Positions 8,455 to 16,200 of a DNA stretch of 36,159 nt are shown here, piece after piece. Source of the stretch: an uncultured Lachnospiraceae bacterium (GTDB lineage: Bacteria > Bacillota > Clostridia > Lachnospirales > Lachnospiraceae). The DNA lies in assembly GCA_910586555.1 (NCBI GenBank), contig CAJUJY010000034.1:1-36159 (forward strand), in the 5' to 3' direction. The stretch's first letter is position 1, and every line of letters starts with the position of its first letter. The position numbers and the translations under genes were made by a program. A model generated the notes under the pieces. That model searched no databases and was not told the origin of the DNA. It saw only the letters and a list, made by a program, of their open reading frames with translations.

Positions 8455-9082
8455 TTACAATATCTTTATACCATTCCTGTTCACTGGCAGGTATATTTAA
8501 AACATTAATGGCTTTTTCCACAGAACAGCCTAAAGACCTTGTTATATTTATAATAGCTGAAACTGTAGCCTGTTCAAGCCCCTCTTTGATTCCTTCTTTA
8601 AAACATGTGTCTTCCTGCAATTTTTCATCATACTCCATTAATACCACACTTACCACCTCACTCCTGTGTTTTTGCAAAAACCTGCCAAGACACTGCCAGT
8701 TACCTGCTTCTTTTACTGCCATGTCCACAGCCTGCTCTAAAGGCAGTGATTTATTGTAGTCCCTTATTAACTGTATAAAACCTGAATATTCTTTAAGTGC
8801 CAGGCATTTATCCATTAAGTCCCTGTTATGGCCAGCATTTATATTAAGCATTGTTGCTGTCCATTCAAACCTGTTTTCCTCTTTTTTATTAATAAAGGCG
8901 TCTGAAAGTTTTAATTCTGTTTTGTCATCACATTTATCTGTACCATTATAAAATACTATATACTGGGGATATGGGATTTTTACAAGGGTTTTTCCATAAA
9001 TATCCTGTTTTGTTGACCTTATATACTGGTTATATAAATGTCCGAAGTACATAAAACCCCTTAATGGCATGTTAGATAACAT
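8435..9082 (-). pseudogene. C-terminal remnant of a PD-(D/E)XK (Rpn/transposase-like) nuclease family protein
   Basis: The 215-aa frame begins at what is normally the middle of the family: PLRGFMYFGHLYNQYI, then KIPYPQYIVFYNGT, LSDAF, and the stretch TATMLNINAGHNRDLMDKC, all usual for the large Lachnospiraceae family of Rpn-like proteins (typically about 300-350 aa). The N-terminal nuclease core with its D...ExQ residues, about 100 aa, is absent. No Shine-Dalgarno sequence precedes the ATG at 9082. The C-terminal EGIKEGLEQ heptad-like tail is intact. Likely a decayed fragment; expression of a short protein cannot be excluded. Confidence 0.72.
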
Positions 9083-9133
9083 AGTTTTTTATTTCTTACA
9101 AGCATAAATAAACAGGTATTCCACTATATATGT

Positions 9134-9664
9134 TTAAAGAATTACAGGTATTTTATAGATATCTGCCATATTGCCTTGGAAAGAAAAGCTTCTTTCATAT
9201 ATGCCACCATTTTTTTGTATGGTTTTTACAGACGCAATATTATCTTTTTCAACAGATATATGGACTTCTTTTATTCCTGCTTTCTTTGCTACTTGCAGAA
9301 GCTGGCGCAGCATTTCTGTTGCATATCCTTTTTTTCTTTCAGAAGGACGTACACTATATCCGCAGTTTCCTAAATCTTTTAAAAATTCATTTAATGTGTG
9401 TCTTAAATCAATAATCCCAATTATCTTATTATCGCTTTTTCTTATTGCAAAAAAAGTATCTGTAACTACCCAGTTTTTATCTACTGTTTCTGGACTGGTA
9501 TTAAGTGTTACAGAAGAAAGCCATTCTTCATAACTTTCTGTTTTGTCAAAAAGCCCGCTTCCATAAATAATATTTTCTCCAGATTCAAAATGTTCTTTAC
9601 GGTATAAAAGTGCTTTTTCCTTTAATTCTAAAACAGGCCTTGCCAAATAAATATTATTATCCAT
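9134..9664 (-). CDS. GNAT family N-acetyltransferase (RimJ/RimL-like)
   Basis: Start set at 9664 (MDNNIYLARP) because GGAGG sits 9 nt upstream; the frame extends 14 codons further into the TetR gene without a ribosome site. The 176-aa product shows IIGIIDLRH, then NCGYSVRPSERKKGYATEML with the R-x-x-G-Y-A acetyl-CoA loop, and VHISVEKDNIASVKTIQKNGG, a typical Rim-type end. It follows the TetR gene by only 4 bp, so the two form an operon and the regulator probably controls it. Target unknown. Confidence 0.85.
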   Translation of the reverse strand: MDNNIYLARPVLELKEKALLYRKEHFESGENIIYGSGLFDKTESYEEWLSSVTLNTSPETVDKNWVVTDTFFAIRKSDNKIIGIIDLRHTLNEFLKDLGNCGYSVRPSERKKGYATEMLRQLLQVAKKAGIKEVHISVEKDNIASVKTIQKNGGIYERSFSFQGNMADIYKIPVIL

Positions 9665-9668
9665 ATTA

Positions 9669-10256
9669 TTATACCTCCCCTGGCAGTAAAAGTTTTTTAA
9701 TTTCATTTATTATTTGTGCTGGAACATTATTGTCAATTTTCATCAGCCTGCTATACATGCGCACTCCCTGGTATGCAAATACAATTAAATTAAAAACAGC
9801 TTCAGGATTTACATTTTTAAACTCTTTTGTGGCTATTCCATAATTTATAAGTTCTACCCACGCAGATTTTGAAGTTTCATATTGTTTTTTTACAGAATTG
9901 TCTTCTTTGGAGATTGCAGGGCTGCTATAAAATTCGTAAATAGCAAGGCTTAAGGAATTTTCATAATCAGCCATTTCATTTGCATATTTAGAGAGAAGTT
10001 CTTCTAATATTGCAGTAGCTGGAATATGTTGTCTGGTTTTAGCAGATATTGAGTTTTTCTGTCTGCTGGCAAGTTCATTAACAATTTCCAGAAAAATTTG
10101 TGTGGTGCTTTTATAATGGCGGTACAATCCTCCGCGGCTAAGCCCTGTTGCTGTACAAATATCTTTCATTGTAACCTCTTTAAAACCCTTTTTTGCAAAA
10201 AGCAGGCCAGCCTTTCCGCGGATATCCTGTTTTGTTTTTTCTCCTTTTAAATTCAT
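9669..10256 (-). CDS. TetR/AcrR family transcriptional regulator
   Basis: Start set at 10256 (MNLKGEK), preceded by AGAGGTGG; an upstream ATG at 10280 lies inside the palindrome at 10272-10287 and is less likely. The 195-aa protein has a TetR DNA-binding domain in its first 60 residues (ARGLLFAKKGF-like helix, then TMKDICTATGLSRGGLYRHYKS) and a variable helical ligand domain behind it. It is co-transcribed with the GNAT gene. The inducer is unknown. A perfect inverted repeat just upstream is a natural operator for autorepression. Confidence 0.9.
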   Translation of the reverse strand: MNLKGEKTKQDIRGKAGLLFAKKGFKEVTMKDICTATGLSRGGLYRHYKSTTQIFLEIVNELASRQKNSISAKTRQHIPATAILEELLSKYANEMADYENSLSLAIYEFYSSPAISKEDNSVKKQYETSKSAWVELINYGIATKEFKNVNPEAVFNLIVFAYQGVRMYSRLMKIDNNVPAQIINEIKKLLLPGEV

Positions 10257-10271
10257 GCTGCCACCTCTTTT

Positions 10272-10287
10272 GCGACACATATGTCGC
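10272..10287. promoter_or_regulatory. candidate TetR operator palindrome
   Basis: GCGACA-CATA-TGTCGC: perfect 6-bp arms around a 4-bp centre, 15 bp upstream of the regulator start. It is GC-rich in AT-rich surroundings and of a size usual for TetR operators. Confidence 0.6.
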
Positions 10288-10465
10288 TTTATTTTATGTA
10301 TTGTAACATCACAAATGCAATTCTGTCAAGAATAAATTAAAAAACGGATATGAAAAATACCCCTCCTCAAAAAATTACTGCTTTTTATCTATAATTATTG
10401 GTATAACATGGTATCTGGTTCTGTTGTATAATTAACAAACATATAACAAACTGTTATTGTATACA

Positions 10466-10507
10466 GGCTGGAAATAATATTCCAGCCAGTAAAAAATTAT
10501 AAGGAGG
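10466..10507 (+). promoter_or_regulatory. leader hairpin and ribosome site of the GH5 fusion gene
   Basis: GGCTGGAA (10466-10473) pairs with TTCCAGCC (10480-10487) around a 6-nt loop, followed by A-rich sequence and AAGGAGG at 10501-10507, 7 nt before the ATG. The hairpin has no T-run. A TATAAT at 10427-10432 may be the -10 box, but no good -35 is seen. Confidence 0.4.
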
Positions 10508-10514
10508 ATTTTTT

Positions 10515-12398
10515 ATGAGAAGGGGATTACACAAAAAAGTTTTAGCAGGGCTTATGTCCTTTGCCCTTGCACTGCCATCTGGAAGCTTTATACAAACAGG
10601 CAGCCAGAGGGTTTTTGCAGCAGAAGAGGACAATACAGTGCTTGACAAAATCCTTGGTGCAGAGGATATCAGTCTGCGGATGAAATGGAATGACAAATCT
10701 AATATTGGGGAAGAACATTCCGTTGCCATTTCAAGTGGCAGCATAATTGTAAAAGATAATGGCACTATGAGGAAGGAATTAACAGCACAGCAGCTTGCAA
10801 GCACTGAAATGGGCATAGGTATTAACCTTGGCAACACCATGGAAGCGACACATCCTGTAGAAAATAAGGCTTCACTTACAAAAACTGATTATGATAAAGG
10901 ATGGGGCAAGCCTGTAATTACACGTGAATATATTAACTGTTTACATAGTTATGGTATTAACACAATACGTATACCAGTAGCATGGTCAAACGGGGATATA
11001 GATGATGGTAATTACACTATACGCAGTGAAATGTTTGACAGGATTGAGGAAGTTGTAAACTATGCACTTGACAATGGAATGTATGTTATTATTAATGACC
11101 ATTGGGATAACCAGTGGTGGGGACAGTTTGGTGCATGTAAAAAAGATGAAGAGGGCAATAAGGTTGTTGATGAAGAAACACGTGCCGCAGCATGGACACG
11201 TTATGAAAGTTACTGGACACAGATTTGTGCCCGTTTTGGAAAGTATTCAGACCATTTAATATTTGAAGGGGCTAATGAGGAACTTGGCACACGCCTTAAT
11301 GATGTAATATGTCTTAACGGTCCTGCAAAGGGATATACTAAACCTGACAATGCTGGTGCAGTTACAGAAATTACAACAACAATAGATAATAATATATCAA
11401 AAATTGTTGAAAAAACCACAATGCCTGACGGGACACAGACTGTTAAGGAAACTGTATCAGAGGACGTAAATGGCATAGTAACAATAAAAGAAACATTAAA
11501 CAGCAATAAATCAAATGCTACACTTATAAAGAATACAACAAAGTATACAGACGGGGATATAATAAACACAGATGCCACACTTTATACTGGAAATTCAGAT
11601 ATTAACAGCAATTATTCTGCAAGGAATGTTATACCAGAAAGCTTCCTTAATGAAGCAAAGGAAGCAGGCATTAACAATATAACACTTTGCATTGAAAAAA
11701 ATATTGTAGATGATGTTAAAGATAACCAGGGAAAAAGAATGGTAATTAAAATTGAAGTGCCAGAAACAGAAGGCTTATCTGTAGGAAAGGTAATGCTTTC
11801 AAAAGAAGCAGTACAGGGTGCAAAAGAAAGCAGCAGAAGGTTTGTTGTTAAAATGGTTAATAAAAACCCGTCTAAATCTTATACTGTTACAATACCACCA
11901 AGTGAACTTGCAAAAATGCAGGGTGATATAGATATAAGCATAAAATCAGGAAAAGTTTCAGAAACAGGCGGAAATAAGCAGGAAAATATAGAAAATATTT
12001 TATCAGCAAATGGAATAGAAGCAGAAGATGCAGCTTTTGTATCTATAGCATCAAATAATACAAAAGGAGGAATTAAAGCTTCTGCACCAGTTGTTACACA
12101 ATCTGTAAAAGCTGGCGGAAAGGCATATGTTTACAATTATAACAGCAAAACAGGAAAGCTTTATGAAGTGGCAAACAGCAAAAGGACAGTGCTTAAAAAT
12201 GGAATGACAGGTATTGAGGGATATCCTGGCAATGATTATGTAGTTACAGGCAAGGAACTTACAGGTAAAAATGTTGTAACACTTCTTAGCCAGTCTAAAG
12301 TAACATTTAATAAAACATCACTTAAGAAAGGCAATAAACTTAAGTTAAATATAACACTTCCTTCAGAACTTGAGATAAAGACTTCCTTCAGAACTTGA
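10515..12398 (+). CDS. truncated GH5 glycosidase fused to the shared C-terminal module, frameshifted
   Basis: A 627-aa frame in three parts. Residues 1-36 are a signal peptide (RRGLHKK... ending VFAAEE). Residues about 90-275 are the first half of a GH5 (cellulase/mannanase) barrel: GINLGNTMEA, WGKPVITREYI, GINTIRIPVAWS, YALDNGMYVIINDHWDNQWW, and FEGANEELG, where Glu255 is the expected acid/base. The second half with the catalytic nucleophile is missing. At Gly281 (nt 11355) the protein switches in frame to the module shared with the two GH26 enzymes (starting GAVTEITTT). Near 12381 a 25-bp tandem duplication shifts the frame, so translation stops at 12398 and the Big2-like end is lost. It should be catalytically dead and is best seen as a decayed gene shaped by recombination with its neighbours. 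Confidence 0.85.
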   Translation: MRRGLHKKVLAGLMSFALALPSGSFIQTGSQRVFAAEEDNTVLDKILGAEDISLRMKWNDKSNIGEEHSVAISSGSIIVKDNGTMRKELTAQQLASTEMGIGINLGNTMEATHPVENKASLTKTDYDKGWGKPVITREYINCLHSYGINTIRIPVAWSNGDIDDGNYTIRSEMFDRIEEVVNYALDNGMYVIINDHWDNQWWGQFGACKKDEEGNKVVDEETRAAAWTRYESYWTQICARFGKYSDHLIFEGANEELGTRLNDVICLNGPAKGYTKPDNAGAVTEITTTIDNNISKIVEKTTMPDGTQTVKETVSEDVNGIVTIKETLNSNKSNATLIKNTTKYTDGDIINTDATLYTGNSDINSNYSARNVIPESFLNEAKEAGINNITLCIEKNIVDDVKDNQGKRMVIKIEVPETEGLSVGKVMLSKEAVQGAKESSRRFVVKMVNKNPSKSYTVTIPPSELAKMQGDIDISIKSGKVSETGGNKQENIENILSANGIEAEDAAFVSIASNNTKGGIKASAPVVTQSVKAGGKAYVYNYNSKTGKLYEVANSKRTVLKNGMTGIEGYPGNDYVVTGKELTGKNVVTLLSQSKVTFNKTSLKKGNKLKLNITLPSELEIKTSFRT

Positions 12399-12405
12399 GA
12401 TAAAG
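12356..12405 (+). repeat. 25-bp perfect tandem duplication causing a frameshift
   Basis: 12356-12380 and 12381-12405 are identical. Each copy runs from ACTTCC to GATAAAG. As 25 is not a multiple of 3, the second copy puts the rest of the gene out of frame; removing one copy restores ITLPSELEIKAGLKEEASY as in the paralogues. Confidence 0.95.
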
Positions 12406-12603
12406 GCAGGTCTTAAAGAAGAAGCATCTTATGCAAAACAGCCAGCAGTTGTTACATATAAAACTTCCAATGCAAAAGCTGTAACAGTATCAAAAGATGG
12501 AACAATAAAAGCAGCAGGCAAAGAAAAAGCTAAAGTGACAGCACAGATAAGACTTGCAGATGGCAAGGTTAAAACAGTTAAAAAGACCATTACAGTAAAA
12601 TAA
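12399..12603 (+). pseudogene. out-of-frame Big2-like tail of the GH5 fusion gene
   Basis: This stretch still encodes, without any stop before 12601, the end found in both GH26 proteins: EEASYAKQPAVVTYKTSNAK, a KDGTIKAAGK turn and a final KKTITVK. It has no start of its own. The intact reading frame suggests the duplication upstream is recent. It would be translated only if one 25-bp copy is lost or a ribosome shifts frame. Confidence 0.88.
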
Positions 12604-12649
12604 TTTATTAACTTCCTGTTAATGTAAACTTATAATAAATTTATATATA

Positions 12650-12685
12650 AAGAACCTTGGAAATCTTTTCTAAGGTTCTTTTTTT
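12650..12685 (+). terminator. intrinsic terminator after the GH5 fusion gene
   Basis: AAGAACCTT (12650-12658) pairs perfectly with AAGGTTCTT (12672-12680), followed by a T-run. A clear rho-independent terminator. Confidence 0.9.
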
Positions 12686-12839
12686 ATATATTTATTTATT
12701 TTGTATGGCATATTGTATATCTGGCCTGCCGTTTTGATGATGGTATTAATATATTTGTATAAAATTATTAGGAACAAATGTTTATGTATAGCAATAATAG
12801 ATAATTATGCTGGAAAAAATAAAAAAATATATAATAATA

Positions 12840-12867
12840 TTGACAAAAATAATTTTTAGATTATAAT
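12840..12867 (+). promoter_or_regulatory. sigma-A promoter of the first GH26 gene
   Basis: TTGACA at 12840-12845 and TATAAT at 12862-12867 are both perfect consensus hexamers, 16 bp apart. Transcription would start near 12874. Confidence 0.7.
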
Positions 12868-12979
12868 TAAGATAAAATAAACTTAATATTAATCAAAAAT
12901 ATAATCATATAAAACAAAAAATATAGATTAATTTACTTTAATTAAACCAGTTTTTAAAGATATAATTTTTAATATTATT

Positions 12980-13040
12980 AAACCAGCCCTTTAAAAAGCA
13001 CGCTTCTTAAGTGGAGGATTTGGTTTACCAGGGATTTAAA
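12980..13040 (+). ncRNA. conserved leader RNA core, reduced copy
   Basis: The core from CCCTTTAAAA through CACGCTTCTTAAG to TTTGGTTTACCAGGG is almost the same as in the copies at 20159 and 25266, while both flanks differ. The enclosing stem is rebuilt with other bases: TTAAA/CCCT pairs with AGGG/TTTAA. The hairpin CGCTT-CTT-AAGTG keeps pairing through a G-U where the other copies have AAGCG. It lies about 105 nt after the promoter and 230 nt before the GH26 start. Confidence 0.6.
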
Positions 13041-13180
13041 AGCAGAAATAAGGCTGTTTTGTAAACAGGCAGGCTAAATGTCTATAAATAGTTAATTAAT
13101 GTTATTAAGCGTTGCTGCAGTAAAGTACAGCAGCTAAAAACGCATAAATAAAATAAAAAAAAGAAAGGAGAAGCTGCCAG

Positions 13181-13237
13181 GTGGTAATTAATACCATTAT
13201 AATTGATAGCCGCATTTGCCTATATACAGGCAAGTAA
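13181..13237 (+). CDS. possible leader peptide (18 aa)
   Basis: GTG at 13181 follows AAAGGAG (13164-13170) by 10 nt and opens an 18-codon frame rich in Val/Ile that ends at 13237, 33 nt before the GH26 start. The GH26 ATG itself has no clear ribosome site, so re-initiation after this short frame is a possibility. It may equally be chance. Confidence 0.25.
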   Translation: MVINTIIIDSRICLYTGK

Positions 13238-13270
13238 AACAGGCTATAAATACAGGCAGCAAAACAAAGT

Positions 13271-16200
13271 ATGGCAAGTAAAAAAAGAATTAAACGGCGT
13301 ACTAGTAAAAAGGTTATAGCAGAAGTGCTGGCATTATCCATGTGTGTAACCATTTTCCAGCCGGGAGGAGGTAATAGTGTTTTAGTATATGCCGCAGAAG
13401 AAACAAAAAGTGATATACTAAAATGGGATTTTGAAGATAATACTGCGGAACATGGCTGGAGTATTCCTGAAAGCGGCCAAAGTGTATTATCAGAATTAAA
13501 AATTACAGATGGAAGGCTTGGAGTGGCTTATAAAGGCAGTTCTAGTGAAGGCTGGCAACAGGCAGGAATAGAAGTATTTCCAGATAATAAAATTGATTTT
13601 GAGGGTGCAGATAAAGTTTCGCTTGATTTTTATTATAAAGATTCCAACAAAACTACTGGAAATTTATCATTAAAAATTTTTGTACAAAACCAGGAATGGG
13701 AAGATGTTATTTCAGGAGATAATACTACAATAAATATTACAGATAATGAAAACATAACCCCAGAAGAAGGGCAGGATGGTTTCAAAAAAGTAAATCTTAC
13801 TTTTAATCTGGATGATAAAATAACTGGTACAACCAAAATAGCTAAAATCAGCCTGGCAGTTGTTGGACAGAATACAGATTATAATGGTGAAGTTTATTTT
13901 GACAACATTACTGTTAGCAAAGCTGGAAATACAGGTGACACAGGAGATACAAATGGATCCACAGGGCTTAAGGAATTATATGATTTTGCAGATGGGCTCC
14001 AGGGATGGGAAAAAGATAACTGGATAGGGGAAAATGTAACTGTTGGTGATATTGCATATGATGCAGAGGGCAAAAGACTGGAACTGCCAGTAGATTATAC
14101 AAATGTAAGTACAGAAGACTGGAAAGACGCTACTGTATGTTTTAAAGACAGTAAGGGACTGGATTTCTCTGCTTATAATAATATGTCATTTGATTTTTAT
14201 TATAATCCTTCCAGTATGACAAAAGGTAATATTGCTTTAAAAGCAGCAGCCTCTGTTGGTAATGAAGATTTATTTTCAGAACAGAAATCAGTTAATGATG
14301 AAAATGCAGAAGTTTCAGATGCGGACAATGGTTTAAAAAAGGTGGCTTTCTCATTTAAAATTGATGAGGAGAAAGCAAAAACTTTAAGACCAGAAAAGAT
14401 TGATATTGTTATTACTGGCAGGGAAACAGACTACAATGGTAATATTTATATTGGCAATATCAGGTTTTCCAAAACTGAATCTGTCAAAATAAAAGAATTA
14501 TATGATTTTGCAGACGGGCTTCAGGGATGGGAGAAAAGCGGCTGGATAAATGATGGTGTAAAACCAGGCGATGTTACATATGATGCAGATAACCAGAGAT
14601 TAAAGATGGGCATTGATTTTTCAGGTGTAGCAGACAAGTCATGGGTTGGCGCAGGCATAAGTCTTGAAGACAGCAATGGCATTGATTTTTCAGATTACAA
14701 TACAATGTCCTTTGAATTTTATTATGAAGCAGATAAACTGACAGAAGGAAATATTGCCTTAAAAGTTTCAGCAAAAAATGATAATGGAAACTTATTTGGT
14801 GACCAGGCAAGTTCTATTAATGATGTTACTCCTGAAGATGCAGAAGGCGGTTTAAAAAAGGCTGTTTTTACATTTAAGATTGATGAAGAAATGGCAGCAA
14901 AAATTAAACCTGGAAATATTGATATAATAGTTAATGGAATTGAAACTGGCTATAATGGCAATATTTACTTTGACAATATTAAATTCAGCAAGGTAAGTGA
15001 TGATGATAAATATGTAACTTCCAAAGTGCCAGTAAAGACTAATACCAGCATAAGCGGTACTGATACAGCACTTACAGTAAATGGGACAGAACATAATTAT
15101 ACAAATAGTGTAAAACTGGCAGATGATAAAGCAGATGCTAATACAGTGGCACTTTACCAGTACCTTAAAGCTGTTGGTGAATCTTCTTCTGTTATTTACG
15201 GGCATATGGAAGATACTGTGCTTAAAGCAGGTGCATCAGACCTTACATACTCTGATACAGAAGATGTAACAGGCTCAATTTCTGCTATTGATGGTCTTGA
15301 CTGCGGCGGGCTTTTCAGTGGTTTTGCAGATAAGTTTATTAGCAGGTACCCAGATAAAGCAAAAGAACTTGGAATAGTTAAAGATGGCACAACAGCAGAA
15401 AATGATATTAAAGCTGCTGCCGCATTTTCCAATATATCTATTGCAAACGGGGCGGTTATGACACTTTCTGCACATATGCCTAACTTTGCATTTGCTGAAA
15501 AGAAGGAAAATGCAGACAGCATAAACAAAACTTATGATAAATTTGATTATTCAAAAGCAGATTCTTATAACCTTAAAGGGGACTGTATGAATAATATACT
15601 TCCAGGCGGCAAGTTTAATGAAGCATATACATCATACCTTGATTTAATAGCTGAATATGCAGGGCTTGTAGACGGGCCAGTACTTTTCAGGCCTTTACAT
15701 GAAAATACAGGTGGCTGGTTCTGGTGGGGCAACACTTTCTGTACACCTGATACTTATAAAAGTGTATTTAAATATACAGTTGATTATATGCGTGATGTAA
15801 AAGGTGTACATAATTTTATATATTTATATGGGCCAGGTTCAGAAGCAGCAAGTGAGGCAGAGTATGAAGAACGCTATCCAGGTGACGGGTATGTTGATAT
15901 GGTAGGGTTTGACTCATATGATAATAACCCAAAAGAAGGTGAAGGCTATACATTCCAGGAAAATTTCAGGAATACTATTAAGCTTACAGATGCATTTGCT
16001 AAAAAGCATAACAAACTTTTTGCAGTGACAGAAACAGGAATTGCAACAGACGGAGGCAAAGCACTTCTGCTTACAGGCAACGGGCGCAAAGACTGGTACA
16101 ATGAAATACTTGATATAGTAACAGATAATGAATTTAACTGCTGCTATTTTATGCTTTGGTCAAACTATTCAAGCCAGGCTTCATACTATACACCATTTGT

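Larger units (their letters stand above)
11355..12603 (+). repeat. shared C-terminal module, copy 1 (long direct repeat)
   Basis: DNA closely similar to 17681-18904 and 23945-25183: the same module followed by a Big2-like end. By eye the first two copies are the closer pair. These direct repeats of about 1.24 kb are good substrates for recombination, which may explain the GH5 truncation. Confidence 0.85.
12686..13270 (+). other. long leader region of the first GH26 gene
   Basis: No ordinary gene. It contains a promoter (12840-12867), the conserved core of the structured element (12980-13040), a hairpin at about 13108-13142 (GCGTT/AACGC outer and GCTGC/GCAGC inner stems), a purine-rich AGAAAGGAG (13162-13170) and a possible 18-codon GTG reading frame (13181-13237). 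The predicted untranslated leader is about 400 nt, unusually long. Confidence 0.7.
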
